Shown here piece by piece: positions 1-12,757 of a DNA stretch of 64,000 bases. A program made the translations under genes and the position numbers. The stretch's first letter is position 1. Each line of letters opens with the position of its first letter. The stretch comes from Diospyros lotus. Its lineage: Eukaryota; Streptophyta; Magnoliopsida; Ericales; Ebenaceae. The notes beneath the pieces are model-generated. The model was not told where the DNA came from and ran no database searches. It was given only the letters and a program-made list of their open reading frames with translations. The stretch is taken from NCBI RefSeq assembly GCF_014633365.1, contig NC_068350.1:30743119-30807118 (forward strand), read 5' to 3'.

Positions 1-1139
1 AAATAGAAAGTTAACTTAGAATTTTTACCAGTCAATTATGAAACAATAACAAGAAAGATGAAATAGCAGCAAAATTTGCTGCTGCCCTATATTTTCTCAA
101 CTACATAAATAACAATGCAAGAAAAAAACAACAGATGGCACCTGCCCTATCAACCTTAACTAGTAAAGGAAACTGAAGGTGATCGTGGTCTTAAAGTTTT
201 CAATTGAAATGGAAAGCACAGAATAGCTAAAATTTGTGTTTCTATACCCAGGAAGAATGAATAAAATTGTCAGTGAACCCTACCATAACTGATAAGGTTG
301 AATTATTCTGAATTTAAGTCATGAAAAGGGAGAAGGTAAAACTTTTTTGGGGGAAGGTTACTCACATTAAGCCTCCTTATGGCTCTTACTGTTTCTTCTG
401 AATATTAACAAGTAATGGAGATTTGCTGGAAGATTTAGGATTACACAAATTACACTACTATAAATTTTGAGAAATCATAACCTGGCTCTCAAAACCTAAG
501 GAAAAGAGCGAGCAATTTGTCCTACGCAATTATTTGTACCTTGCAGTCTCAGTTACTCTAATTTAACAGGCTGTCAATTCTTCAATACTTTTCCCATGCC
601 ATACGAATTCCACACAAAAGGAAAAAGGGAAGAAATATAGGAGAAGAAATGATCATCCATTTCTGAGTTAAAATTTGATATCTCCGGGCAGATATATAAT
701 GTGTGAAGTAATAATTGGCCTTGTTACTGAGCAAGATTTTTAACATAAACAGTTTCTTTTTCTTTGGTTACCTTGGCAAGTAAAACTTGACCCAATACAA
801 TATAAGCACTAAAAGGTATAGGCCATCAAAAATAAATAATTTCAAAAATTAAGGTTGTAAGAAAGGAAAGAAGAAGCCAAATGACGATCTCTCTCTCTCT
901 GTGGTTGATGTGGGTAACGCTCTAGCATAATACTAGTTCTGTTTGTCATTGCTTAATCTGGAGATAGATTAAACCATGTAGCCAGAAAAATACAGAAATT
1001 CAATGATGCTCATAACTCTCCATTCATGGAACAGCCGCATTGTAGGCCTCTGAAACTAAACAAGAAATAAAGTGAAAAGGAAAAGAGAAGGGACATAAAG
1101 TAACTATAGGCTGAACAGAGTAGAAATATTAACTGGAGA

Positions 1140-1258
1140 ATGACTTCACTGTTCAACTCAAACCCAATTACTGTACAATTTTGTCCCAAGTCTCGGCCAC
1201 CAGTTATATTCGATTTCACTAATTTTGAAGACTTCTGCATCCTCTGGCCAATTTGTTG
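1140..1258 (-). CDS. Candidate second exon of the same unidentified gene
   Basis: Minus-strand open segment with an acceptor-like AG and codons QQIGQRMQKSSKLVKSNITG... It is in phase with the candidate exon at 1846-1926. No clear donor was found, so the end is arbitrary. No family recognised. Confidence 0.15.
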
Positions 1259-1819
1259 CTGAATTGATAAATATATTTGCACCACGAAGAATGTAGGGTT
1301 AAAAAGTTCCATACTGATTATTATTATCTATATTTAGTAACTTTTAGCTCTTCTTCATTCCTTCTTTTAAGAAAAAATCTCATCAGGTCCCAGAAATGCA
1401 CCAGCGAAGTTTGAGCTCTCCTCTTCAAGTATTTGAATCTAAATTAATCGTGTTTAGGAGGGAGGAAATCCTTTGATTCACTAAAAAGGGGTGGCCAAAA
1501 ACCATACCGCATTTTTGTTCATAGTTCCAATCCCTAGTCGTCGAAAAGTACAGTCAGCGAAAAACAATTGAATGTGTCAAAATCTGTCCAAGCTCAAACA
1601 AGTCAAGAACCGAGGTTTTCGTCGAATTCAGTTCAATTGAGACACTTATCGTCCTCGTTTAGCTCTAAGACCGACGCAGACGAAGACGTATTGTGGAGGC
1701 GAGCGAGAACTTCAACAAGACGCTCTGGAAATTACTAGAACCGACCAAACCAAATTAAAGAATGCAAATTGCCAACATACAGTTGAACAATAATATTTGT
1801 TATATATGTATGCATAAAC

Positions 1820-1844
1820 AGAGAGAGAGAGAGAGAGAGAGAGA
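1820..1844 (+). repeat. GA microsatellite
   Basis: Perfect (GA)n tract, about 12 units. It overlaps the candidate donor of the unidentified minus-strand exon. Confidence 0.9.
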
Positions 1845-1845
1845 C

Positions 1846-1926
1846 CTGGAGTAGTAACTCGCGACTGGAGGTAAAAACGACAGAGGTGTGGAAATCCGAA
1901 GCGAACTCAGAGAGAAAGCTCCGCAA
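1846..1926 (-). CDS. Candidate first exon of an unidentified minus-strand gene
   Basis: From the minus-strand ATG at 1926, 27 codons (MRSFLSEFASDF...SSRELLLQ) run to CAG|GTCTCT, a plausible donor inside a GA/CT microsatellite. A good acceptor (tttatcaattcag) lies at about 1259 and would join in phase 0 to an open segment reading QQIGQRMQKSSKLVKSN down to about 1140. I do not recognise the protein and cannot find later exons, so this may be a partial gene running off the left edge or a chance match. Confidence 0.2.
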
Positions 1927-2049
1927 ACAGTAACTAATTGAAGCTCAGAGAGAGGGACGAAGCGGAGGCATATATATTTCCATTTTCCGCTCTAACCTCC
2001 AACGGCATTGTTCTCTGCTTCGGATTCAAAGGTGAAGAAGACTTTTATC

Positions 2050-2283
2050 ATGAAATTCGTAACCAAAATTCCTCAGCTTCTTCGTCAAGCCAACGCCGCA
2101 CGGAAAGACACAGATCTCGATGACTTTTCTCCCTCTGGGAGAGAGAACGAAGTTGTTAGGCTTCCGGCAAACCACATTCTGAAAAGAAAATCACCATTAT
2201 CGAATCGTGAATTAATCTCAACTGCTCCACCAAGGTCGGTGAGAAAAATACAAACCATCAAGCTCTCTCTCTCTCTCAAATGA
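2050..2283 (+). CDS. Small hypothetical protein (77 aa), unrecognised
   Basis: An ORF starting MKFVTKIPQLLRQANAARKD and rich in basic residues; 77 codons if the ATG at 2050 is used. It lies 124 bp from the candidate minus-strand ATG at 1926, so the two would be divergent with almost no room for separate promoters. No domain is recognised. It ends in a CT-microsatellite-encoded SLSLSLK tail, which weakens the case; it may instead be an exon of a longer gene or a 5' untranslated region. Low confidence. Confidence 0.25.
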   Translation: MKFVTKIPQLLRQANAARKDTDLDDFSPSGRENEVVRLPANHILKRKSPLSNRELISTAPPRSVRKIQTIKLSLSLK

Positions 2284-2339
2284 GTCTATTGCTCGTCTCA
2301 TCTACCAGACCGCCATTGCCAAGTAGCCGAGAAAATATT

Positions 2340-3420
2340 GAATGTAATATAACATTCTGTTATTTTCTAATATCGTAATTTAATAATTATTATTTTGTCA
2401 TGTCTAATTAAAATTTAAGAATAGAACGTATTATTTTATTAAAAAAAATATTATGTTACTCGTATTGGACAACATATCATTTGCCCGACGCGAGCAAACT
2501 CAAAGGGGTGCATGGGCCCCACCCTATCCTTTGCATGTCTATGTCGACACGGGTAACAAATCACCTCTGTATATTGTTATTAGGATAATTTACTTGTAAA
2601 GTTTCTCTTTTTGATTGTTATTTATATTTATTATTTAAAAATCTTATGTAATGATATTTTTAAATTCATGTGATTTAAATATATTTTTAAAAATAATTTT
2701 TTTTGCATAAATACCTTATTTAGTGACTTTTTGAAATTAACGAAAAGAATGTCTAACAAATAAAGTAAATTATGAGAATCTCTAAATATATTTTTAAACT
2801 ATAGGGATTTTCATGCAAATAAACTAAATATAATAAGTTACTATTATTCTTTGCATATAAATTAAAGAGTTGATATATAAATATAATGTTTAAAAACAAA
2901 AATAAAATAAAATCTTATATGTACTTTTATGTGTCTACAAAACTATTACACTTAATTTTTCTTATTATAAGATATTAAGAGTTATTTTTATAAAAATTAT
3001 AAATAAATTTTAAATATTGCGTGACGCATGATGCATATAAAAACATTTTAAGAAATGGCAATATATAAAAAAATCTTGAAAAGTATAAAGAGCAAATGAA
3101 AATCCTTAAAAGTTAAGGGGGTAAATGGAAAATTTTAAAAAATTGGGGGGACCGACATTGTTTTAAATAATTATTATTTTATTATATATATATATTTTGT
3201 TTAGTTTTTATTTAGATATATAAAAAATAAATGAAAAATGATAAATTAAGTGGGTTAGGCGATGGTCAAACTTGGTGAAGAAGGTGCAGCGTGCAAATTG
3301 GGAATATGGTTGACTAAGCTGTGGTGGTTAGGGTTTGTTGGCCTTTTACTTGTTTAAGACAATCAGCTTTGAGGCCCAAAAAAAAAAAAAAAATTATCTT
3401 CATTGAGTTTAAAGAGCAAA
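2340..3420. other. Gene-free AT-rich stretch
   Basis: No supported gene. The segment at about 2445-2570 contains ttgcccgacgcgag and a diverged match to the terminal repeat of the Mutator-like element (see 21060-21190), so it may be a related non-autonomous relic. The rest is low-complexity AT-rich sequence with a poly-A run near 3380. Confidence 0.5.
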
Positions 3421-3439
3421 TAAATTAGTGATATTATAA

Positions 3440-4180
3440 CGAAAGTATCGAATCTATAAATTTCTTTAAGAATATCTCGCTTCAATTTTTTATCTTTTGC
3501 AATGTCTTTCTAGATAAGTTCTCATTATAAATAAATTATATTTTTAATATTAATTTTAATACAATATTTAAATTTTTAGTGTCTAATTTAAATATTAAAG
3601 TATTTATGCAAAAAATTTTCGTACCGCTTTTGATCGTTTTCTTTTTTCCTGAATCTAAATTGTTTAAGGAGGATGTTTCCAATTAATGAATTTATTGTTA
3701 TGTTCAAGAAAAAATAAATTAACAAATTATCTCTATTCCTACTTTTACAGGTGGCTCTCTTTTTATTTTGTTCAATATTGAACTCGATCTCATGGATTAA
3801 ATCCCAAATTTATAAGTTTAACAAAAATTGTGCTTTAAGAATATCTTAATTTAATTATTTATCTTTTGCAATACCCCTCAATAAATAGATGACCTCTCAT
3901 TATAAAAAAATTACGTGATATTAATTTTAATACGATATTTAAGTTTTTAGTATTTAACTTAAAAATCAAAATATTTACACAAAAATTTCTCTACCCTTTC
4001 TGATCGTTCTTTTTTCTTATAAAATTCGATTAGTTTGACGATAACGTTCTCAATCGATAAATTCATTATTATATTCGAGCGAGAATAAATTATCTCTATT
4101 CTTATTTTTATGGGATGACCCTCACTTTCTTTTATTCAGTACTTTGCACTACTGGACTCAACCTCATGGATCAAATCTTA
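3440..4180. repeat. Diverged tandem duplication, two units about 369 bp apart
   Basis: Two direct copies can be followed along their length. Landmarks: ctttaagaatatct at 3464 and 3833, tatcttttgcaat, ttaattttaatac, tgatcgtt, and an end with ctcatggatt/aaatc. Similarity is moderate and patchy, so the duplication is old. No coding potential is evident. Confidence 0.75.
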
Positions 4181-4318
4181 ATTAAATTAAATTAAATAGC
4201 TTCCATTCTCCCTAATAACTAAGTTGATTCTAAATTTAAAATCATAAATTCAAACCCAATTAATTAAATTGAGTTACGAGTTGTATAGATACCCAAACTA
4301 CTAAGAACACACACTACA

Positions 4319-4639
4319 TTACATTAATTTAATTGATACCACCCACTTCAAATTTGGTTTGACATTTAATACTAAATGAGCAACAAGCAACTCCTCGTCT
4401 TTGCCCGGGCTTGAAACAAGCTCGAGCTCTTCACCTATTAACTCCACATCATTTGCATATATTATTTGTTTATTTTTGTGAATCACATGCTTGAAGGGTG
4501 GAAGTTGCGTGTTCAATGGGTCGTGAGGAGGAGTGTTGTTGGGTCCCCATTGACCCACTGATTGTAATATTATTTTGGTCTTTTCGGTAATCAAGTCACT
4601 AATTCTAATGTAATATATAGATCCCCAAGTAAAATCCAA
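4319..4639 (-). CDS. Hypothetical 106-codon ORF, unrecognised
   Basis: An uninterrupted minus-strand ORF in otherwise AT-rich DNA, reading MDFTWGSIYYIRISDLITEK at its start and containing a charged segment (ELIGEELELVSSPGKDEELL). Composition is more protein-like than its neighbours, but there is no recognisable domain and no supporting gene structure. It may be a transposon or pseudogene remnant. Confidence 0.15.
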   Translation of the reverse strand: MDFTWGSIYYIRISDLITEKTKIILQSVGQWGPNNTPPHDPLNTQLPPFKHVIHKNKQIIYANDVELIGEELELVSSPGKDEELLVAHLVLNVKPNLKWVVSIKLM

Positions 4640-5560
4640 GTTAGTTTAATCGTGAGCAGCCTGATCATGACATCAGGGCTACATCACAGCAGCATGCGCG
4701 TACCTTGCGATGCGTATCGTGCCAGTTAGTGAGTCATCCGTTCAGGTAGGCCCCGATGCCTATCACGTGCTCAGGGGATCTAGCCGCAGAGGAGGTTGCC
4801 GGAGGAGGAGCCCAGAATGCTCCAGTCAAGGAAGACACCGTCACAGCCATAAGTGCTATTTTGTTCACTCTCAGATCACTTTATTTTGGACATAAAAATA
4901 TCATTTTGATCTCTTTTTTTTATCTATCACCTCGTTTCTCTCTCTTTTCTCCCATCGTCGACTTACTAACCACAACTAAGTCACCGCTACCTTGCCGACC
5001 CACCGCATCACCTTGTCGTTGTCTCGTCGCCACCAACCCACTGTCTCATCGACCTATCAGTGCCTCACCACTGTGCAACGGGAGGCAAGGCGACAATGGG
5101 TCAACAGAGAGAAAAAAAAAAAAAAAAGAGAGAAACAAGATGATAAGTAACAAGAGAGACCAAAATAAAATTTTTACTCTCAAGGTGAAGTCACCCGCCC
5201 AGAGTGAACAAAATTGCACTCGTCAACCATAACACACTTCTTTATAATCCCAAAAGATTGGTGAGCCTCAACTTCAAGGTAGGCATTGCAGGGGATGCGT
5301 ACCATGGGTATAAAGCAAGCCTAGACCATAGTGGTCACCAATTTAATATATAATGACTCAGCTTAATGACAATTTGGATTGCCCCAAACATGAGTTCATA
5401 ATGAAGGAGAAAGAAAAGGTGATGAGTGCCCAAAATTTACTAGGAAAGTTATTTTAATACTTAAAAAAATATAAGGACGAGGGTAAGACGAGAATACCAA
5501 ATAAGAGCTTAAGGCTCTAAAGATTTAGTTATTTCTTTTTTACTGGGAGGGTTTCCTTTT
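4640..5560. other. No supported gene
   Basis: Mixed sequence with a GC-richer part at 4660-4860 and a CT-rich then A-rich part at 4900-5150. Open frames here are short and low-complexity. It may be flanking repeat into which the MITE at 5564 inserted. Confidence 0.4.
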
Positions 5561-5563
5561 AAA

Positions 5564-5830
5564 GGGGCGTTTGGTACAGGAGAAATTTTAAGATTGCTGG
5601 GAATGTTAGGTTAGGAATCTGTATTCCCATGTTTGGTACAACTTTCTTATAAAAAGAATACTGGGAAATAAGATTTCCAGAAATAATTTTTAAGAAACTT
5701 TCCCACAAAAAGATTTTCATGAAAGGGTTGGGAATCCAAATTTTTCATGGACTTGCGAATATTTTTAAGAACATTTCCAAAAATTATGAATCTTAAGAAT
5801 TTAAAAACTTTTTTCATACCAAACGTCCCC
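5564..5830. mobile_element. hAT-type MITE
   Basis: A 267 bp element bounded by ggggcgtttggta at the left and taccaaacgtcccc at the right, an inverted pair with one gap. The GGGGCGTTTGGTA terminus is widespread among small plant hAT-derived MITEs. The interior is AT-rich and noncoding, with partly self-complementary halves. No clean 8 bp target duplication is visible. Confidence 0.7.
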
Positions 5831-5839
5831 TAAATGTCC

Positions 5840-7700
5840 TAGTTGGTGATGCCATCAAAGAATAGCCAAGCGAGTTCGTTCCTTAATCACAGAGGTTGTT
5901 AATTGGCCTAAGCTCTAGTGAGATATAGGAAAGCGATGATGGTGGCTCATCATGGATGATTGCTTTGGGGTTGTGATGCGTACCTAGGCTAGCTCGGTGG
6001 GGGCGTAAGTCACAAATGGGGGCATGTTTTGCCTTCCTCAAATCGGGGTGCCAATACTTGGTAGAGCCCCAAGTTATTGGACTACAATTGTGCTGCGACC
6101 CATAGCAGGCTCCACAATTGGTCTAGGATGACATGGCAACCTTGGAGATAACATCCACTTTTGGTGGTGTGGCTCGCAAGGATTGGATGTTAGCTTTCTT
6201 AGGCCTCACTAGGACTACCTAACTTCATTAGATCAATGCCGTTGAAACTTAAGAAGCCAAAAGGTTCACTTAAATTGCATGAAAATGAAAATAGAAAATA
6301 TTTTTAATATGATACGAAAATGTAGAAATAATATTTAAAAAAAAAGAAATGAAAATGAGGGTCAAATGTAAATTTAAAAAATATAGAATTTTTTTGTAAA
6401 TATAATTTTTAATATAAAAAATTATAAAAAATAATTCAAACATAAACAATATACCTAAGTGAAGGTTGCTTGTTTGTTACTAACTAAATCTACATTCACT
6501 CAAGTTGGAAACTCATAATTGAGATCTAACTTGGTCAAATAAAAAAGTAACATTGAAAAACCACCATAACTTAAAAATAGGAACCCTAAAATTTGATATA
6601 AGAAATAAGTAAATATTTCTTTAATCTAAATGAATTAATACAAATGTCCAATTAATATATATTACTTGATAAGATGTGACAGAATACAAGTTTTAACTAT
6701 ATAACTTGACAAGTAGGAATTAACTATATAACTTAACAAGTAGGATGCAAATGAGTTGCTCAATGCCCACCCATAGGCCAAACACTTAAGGGTTATTCAA
6801 TTGAACTAATACTCAATTCGTTGACTTCAAATATTAGCCTATACCTTTTCAAATTTCTCAGAATCCATTTTAACTAAACTTTGGTTTACATAAATTAAAA
6901 TGATTTGATTTTAATTTATACATACATACATGATACATACAGTTAAATACTTAGATGAACACACACACACAGGGGTTACTCAAAGGGAATGATGGTGGCG
7001 ACCTCAGAGGGAACGACAACGATGACAGACAGAATGAATGATTGGTGGCGAGTGAATGACTGACGATAAGGCTTCGGGATATGTGCATGAGTGACCAAAA
7101 CGACGACCTTTGGGATGTGTTTGTGAGTGACTAAGAGAGAGGTGATCTTCAATGAAAGAATGGCGACAAGAACCAGAAGTGAGGAAACGACGACGAGGAA
7201 GCACCCGGAGTAGTAAGCAATTCAGAAACAAAATGAAAGAAGAACTGAAAAAGAAGAAGAAAACTGAAAAAAAGAAAGGGAAAAAAGGGGCTTCGCCCTT
7301 CGGGATGCGTGCGTCAGTGACGCTTGAGCAACTGTTGTCGGAAACGCATTCTCAAGTAATTTATGTAAATTGTGAAACGACCCCAAAATGTTTCACAATT
7401 TACACACCATTTTTTAAATGGAAAACGATTCGGAAAAGCTAAAATAGCGTTTCCAAGCCATTTTCGTGCTTCAAAGGTTTTCATTTGTTGTCGCTTGCCA
7501 AGAACTAAGGCTTAATAAATGCATCTTTGATGCTTTTTCAAAAAAGTTAATCATGTCTGGATACAACTTTTTTATTATTTGACTTGCTTTTGTGATAGAA
7601 CATGAGCTATTAACAATGGCCATTTCCATTTAAATGCACAAGAAGCCTTGTTCACCTTATTTTGGCTTTTACTCCTATTAGCCATTTCTGTGCAATTTGT
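5840..7700. other. Gene-free repeat-like stretch
   Basis: 5840-6250 is GC-richer and repeat-like but unassigned. 6250-6960 is AT-rich with nothing visible. 6960-7500 has a CA run and purine-rich low-complexity sequence whose open frames (for example EELKKKKKTEKKKGKK) are compositional artefacts. Confidence 0.4.
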
Positions 7701-8392
7701 TGAACTGTGAGATCCTATGACACACACCAAGAGGGGGGTGAATTGGTTATTTTAAAAATAGCTTGAAAACTTTGAAATCTTTTTCAAAACAAATAAAAGT
7801 ATAATGAAATATTGATATGTGAAACAAGTGAGGAATGAATAGGTGTTTGACAATAAAAAGAATTTAAAGAACACAAGCACACAAGAACACCAAGATATAT
7901 AGTGGTTCGGTTTAACACAAGTCTAATCCACTATTTTAGCTCCCCACTAAGAATTTTCCAAACAATCCACTAAAACCCCTTACTTTAAACCAAATAGGTC
8001 CTCTAGTACAAGACTAGGAATTACAACTTTCTACTTGTACAAATAGGCCCTCTAACTACACAAGCTAAAAAATATAAGAAATGTACAATATGAAAGAATC
8101 TAAGAGATGAATCTCTTACTTACAATGCCTCTTAAAATGATACAAAACTTGAAGTAAATAATTACAAGTGAATATCAAAGCCTTGAAGAGAGAAAATTAA
8201 AAAACGGTTAAGGTAAATACAGATAAGTATAAGATGTAAGCTCAAATCAATTTATTTGCCATCCATTAACCTCTTCATGATCTCCTTGATTTGTATTTAT
8301 AAGCATCCCGAAAGTTTCAAGAGAAAACTAGCCGTTTGTGTCCGTTGGGATTTTAAAAATTAGCTGTTATGGCTTTCTATGAAAAGAGTTAG

Positions 8393-8626
8393 TCTACAAA
8401 AGACAATAAATAGTCGACAAATTTATAAACAAAACAAGACATAATCGACAGAAGAGATGAGATAATCGACAGAACAAAAATATGAAAAAAATATCTTCTA
8501 AAATACACACTGATAGTCGACAGATGCAAGGCATAGTCGACAAATGCATGGCACATAGTCGACAGATGCAAGACATAGTCAATTATTCTCTTAGAAAAAC
8601 TTAACACTTAGTCGACAAATGCTACA
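8393..8626 (-). repeat. Cluster of GTCGACA-type words
   Basis: About seven occurrences of agtcgacagatgca or close variants, irregularly spaced, inside the LTR. Short palindromic word clusters like this recur in the other SIRE-like LTRs of this window (TTTCGAAACC at 15110-15520, GTCGACA/GTTGACA at 11560-11910). Confidence 0.7.
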
Positions 8627-8766
8627 AATTTGCCTTTAACTTCATTTTCCAATATTTTGAGATTTAATTGAAATTTAATACTTTATTTTTCTAATCTCCT
8701 AAATCAAAAACAACGCATCCACAAACATTTGAAATTGCTTAAAGCATCATTTAATTTGGAGTATTA

Positions 8767-8848
8767 AGATAATAAACATCATCAAAATACAATGATTTTT
8801 CATCATCAGATAATAAACATCATCAAAATACAATGATTTTTCATCATC
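8767..8848. repeat. 41 bp perfect tandem duplication
   Basis: Two adjacent copies of a 41 bp unit beginning agataataaacatcatcaaa, at 8767 and 8808. They look identical by eye, so the duplication is young relative to the surrounding decayed LTR. Confidence 0.9.
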
Positions 8849-8934
8849 AAAACTATATCAAAGGCAAAACATCACAATTTGTTTTACATATCTTTTCTGG
8901 ACATTGTTTTTCATTTTAATAAGTGTTGTTTAAA

Positions 8935-9120
8935 TGATTTTGAAATAAGTGATTTGAATTAAAGGTTTTGAACTTCAAGGTTTTGATCATAAACAATTAT
9001 TGAAAATGGTTTTGAACGTGTTGAAATAAGTGTTTTGAAGTTAAGGTTTCGAACTTCAAACTTTTGGTCTTAAAGAAATCTTGAAAATGGTTTTGAACTT
9101 GTCTTTTAAATAAGTGAAAG
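8935..9120. repeat. Imperfect tandem repeat, period about 81 bp
   Basis: Two diverged units starting tgaaataagt at 8941 and 9022, with a partial third at about 9105. Each carries an aaggttttgaacttcaa block and a gaaaatggttttgaac block. Confidence 0.7.
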
Positions 9121-9180
9121 CTTGTGGATTATAAAATATTGTCAAAATTCTTAAAAGGAAAATAAAGTAGCCCTACAATA

Positions 9181-9480
9181 AAGGAAATAACAACAAAAAG
9201 TAAATGAGGCACAAAATTTATAGTGGTTCGGCACTAACCCAACAATCCTGTTAGGGAATTATATCCACTAAATCCTCATACCAAAATTTGGTAGGTCCTC
9301 TAGTCTCAATGCTAGAAAATACAAAGCCTCTTATCAAAAATTGGTAGGCCCTTTAGCTTACAAGATAGGCAATTAGCTGCATTCTCACCCTGTAATTAAA
9401 ACACAATAAAAAAAACACAGTAAAACTTTTATATATATATATATTTTATTTTGGTGAAAGGTTTATACTCATCAGTGTAC
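9181..9480 (-). mobile_element. SIRE-like LTR end fragment
   Basis: Contains tagtggttcggcactaacc and the associated ggtaggtcctctag and taggccctttag phrases, paralleling 7900-8060. It is a second, diverged copy of the same LTR end, truncated near 9440 by AT-rich sequence. Confidence 0.45.
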
Positions 9481-11230
9481 GAGTACAGTTGTAGTCTAAA
9501 TTTAAATTTATATTTTCTAGATGAGTCCAAGTTGTCCATTGAGAGATTTATTTATGGCAAAAGAAAAAAAAATGTCACATACACGCACATGCATTTAGAT
9601 GAATTGGCAACAAGATTTTTTTATGGATTTTTAGATAACAGATACTAGGAAATAAAGTAAGGCAGAAGTTGAAATAAACGCTAAATGTGAGGATATGAAA
9701 TTAGATAGCACTTGACTTAAGACAATTTCAGCACCAACCCGTTGATTCCCAATTTTTAGCAGACAAGATTAGCAACATTAATTTAATTTCAGATATGAGG
9801 GTTTGTTATTAAATGCAATTAGAGATGATGATAGTTCTAGTTTAAGCAATCCCCATACATGATATGCGAGATTCTAATTTAAGCAACTACCATAAATTCA
9901 ATTGCAATTAATACACAAAATAACTAAATTAATCATCCGGGTTTGGGTATGATAGCGTTTCCAGTTCTAATAACTCTCATGTATAGCATGAAAACTCTAA
10001 GTTAGGCTTACGCTCCAATCCAAACCTAGTGATTTCTCAATAATTAATACACACTCATACTGAAATTTAAATTAATGTCACTCATTTAAAACGCAGCTTT
10101 CTTTGGGAATCATTGGCGTTAAACACTGTCATTGCCTTAACCTAAGATTGGATTTAGCTACTCATCTCCACTTAAAAGTTAATTGATAGGAATTTATATG
10201 ACGTAATTTAAATAACAAAATTTAAATGACAGAAATTAAAATAGTAGAAATTAACCGGCCATTTAGGCAGTAGATAATAAAATGACAGGAATTAAAATTG
10301 GAGAAATTTAAAGATAGAAATTAACCGGTCATTTAGGTGGTGAATAATAAAGTAACAATAAATGACATAAGAATTCAAGAGAAGAAAGAAAGAAAGTAAG
10401 ATCACAAGAGAAAACAATAGAGAAAATAAGAGAGAACAAAAGCAATTCTCAAAGAGAGAATTCTAAGAAAACAACTAAGATTTGATTCAAGAATAATAAT
10501 CACACTTACAAGTGCAACCAAGTGAGCTATTTATAGCCCACAAGATGCAATACAAATCACATAATTTTAATTATTCAACTAGACATAATTATATCTAATA
10601 GGCACTCACACACTTAAAGTTAAATGGATTTTAGTTATAATGCACACTTATAGTTAAATGAATTTTAGCTAAAAAACATACATAATAAAGTACTCATAAA
10701 ATAAATATTTAAAAATAAAAAAAATAAATTTCTACAATTGGGTTTTTTATCTTCATTAGGATAAAAAAAAATGCTTGGGTCTTCTCCAAATGATGTCTTC
10801 CATGGGTTGCTCAAGTTGGGCCTTAAACATGCGCTGGGCTTTAATTCTTCATGGGCTAGGTTTGAATTCTTTATTCTTCAATCCAATTTGAGTTTCCAAG
10901 CCCACCTTCTTATGCCTGCAAGCAAGTAATTGAGTGTTATTAATAAATTATATATTATAAATATATATGTATTATGCATGGCACATATATATTAGATTAT
11001 ATTATATATATATATTACATGCACGCATGTATTGACGTATATGTATTATATATATTTATATATGTATTATTATTATTTATTTTATTTTTAAATTTTACTT
11101 TAGAACTTTATTTCATTCATTTTTCAATTTAAACTTGCATATAACCATAAAATATATATTAATATCTAATTTAAGCCAATTTTAAGATAAAAAAAAGGGT
11201 ATAATTATAACAAATTTTTTATAAAATTTA
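9480..11230. other. Gene-free repeat-derived region
   Basis: No supported gene. 10380-10560 has LTR-like character: a gagctatttatagcccac TATA-type segment on the minus strand beside purine-rich leader-like sequence. 10890-11240 shares blocks with 58140-58545, indicating a dispersed repeat. The element class is not established. Confidence 0.4.
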
Positions 11231-12267
11231 ACCACTAATCAGCAGTACAATAATGAATTACAATTGGAATGAATCTAAGAGATAAATCTCTTAGTTACAA
11301 TGAAGCTCAAAATACAAATTCAAAAACTTATAAGAGTTACAAAGATGTGCCTTTGAATGAAAATGAAAGGTTAAAATACTTGAATAGTAGAATCAAATAC
11401 TTGAGCACATGCACTTGTTCATTAGCTTGTTCTCTTGTAGCTTTAATATCTATTTATCGCTTTTTGGTCATCCAAGCATTGATTAGCCGTTAATGGGACC
11501 GTTGAGCTACATTTAATACCTGAAAAACTAGTCGTTTTAAATTTTTAGAGAAAAAACTGTCGACAGACATTAAATTAGTTGACTGTTTCCATCAAAACAT
11601 TTGAAATTTCAAATCGGCTTTTAAAAAACCTTTCAAAATTTTAGAAAGAATGTCAACTTATTTAAACAAACAGTTGATAGTTTTGAACAATAAGTCGACA
11701 ATTTGAGGTAAAAGTTGACACTATACAGTCACTTTCAACAGATTTTGAACTTTCATAAATACAATGAAGAGTATGAAATTACTTGTCGATAGGTTTTTGG
11801 CCAAAGGCTAGAAATAGTTGATTATTTTCATAGAAAAGTTGACAATTTTGCTCATGTATTCATCTCAAAAGACTAAGACACAAAATGCTCAACAATTACC
11901 ATAACATGGTTGACATTTTTACCTTGTACTTTTTAAAAAAAAAAAAAAAAGTGTATGATTTAAAATAATTTTCTTGAAATTTTATCATACACCAAGTTAA
12001 TTGATTTTAAAATAATATATCATGAATTCCAAATGTTAATTATTCAAGAAATTTCCATCAAGGCGTTTACATAAATTTGAAAATATTGAGACAACATCCT
12101 TAGGCAAAAGAATGTTTCCCATTTTCAAGCATATATGTATATATTTAAACGATTTGAAAATCCAAATGATATTAAAACATTTTCCATATAAAAAAACATA
12201 ATGATGTCATCATCAAAATAATATAAAAAACATAAGAATAATCTCTCCCTTTTTGATGATGACAAAA
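11230..12267 (-). mobile_element. SIRE-like copia LTR with polypurine tract
   Basis: The plus sequence ctccctttttgatgatgac at 12245-12263 is, on the minus strand, the gtcatcatcaaaaagggag polypurine tract typical of SIRE-type elements just before the 3' LTR. The LTR would extend leftward from there. GTCGACA/GTTGACA words recur at 11560-11910. The left end is not defined by a target duplication. Confidence 0.45.
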
Positions 12268-12757
12268 CTTCCAAGTACTACCCCTTATCATCAAATTTCT
12301 TCAAAAGTTTATAGAATTTATGCTTTACCTCTCCCTTTTTGTTATAATAAAAAAGGATAGGTTTTAATCAAGCACTCCTCCTTAATTTGTGAGAAAGATC
12401 AACTTACATTTTACAATAGGGTACTCCATTTTAGACAATGTACTCCCCCTTAAGCATTGAGCAAGGATCAACATTAAGTAAAAAAATTCACAAGACAATG
12501 GAAGGTATAAGATATTAAGACACATTGTATAGATCAAGAAATGCACATAGTCCATTAATTCAATGAGCATTGGATACATTCTTGAACATCATCAAAATAC
12601 ATTCAAAAACAGTAAAGCAAAGAAAAATATACATAAAAATATCAAATGCGAACAACATCATGTACAAAAAGAAAATAGAACTCTAAGGATCACAAGGAAG
12701 TGAAGAGGAATCAGGAGCAGGGAGCCTAACTAGTATGGATGAGATGAGTGGAAGAAG

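Larger units (their letters stand above)
7718..8876 (-). mobile_element. SIRE/Maximus-like copia LTR (solo or fragment)
   Basis: On the minus strand this reads as an LTR of the SIRE/Maximus type. It has a terminal tgacacacaccaagagggg (plus), the conserved tatagtggttcggtttaa motif (minus: gaaccactatat), and a cluster of GTCGACAAATG-like words between 8395 and 8625. TG and CA ends are placed at 7718 and about 8876, but no matching 5 bp target duplication is seen. Lineage is inferred from general resemblance. Confidence 0.5.

Noticed and set aside
8393..8626. CRISPR-like array of agtcgacagatgca
   Set aside because: Spacing is irregular, units are only about 10-14 bp, and the host is a plant nuclear LTR.
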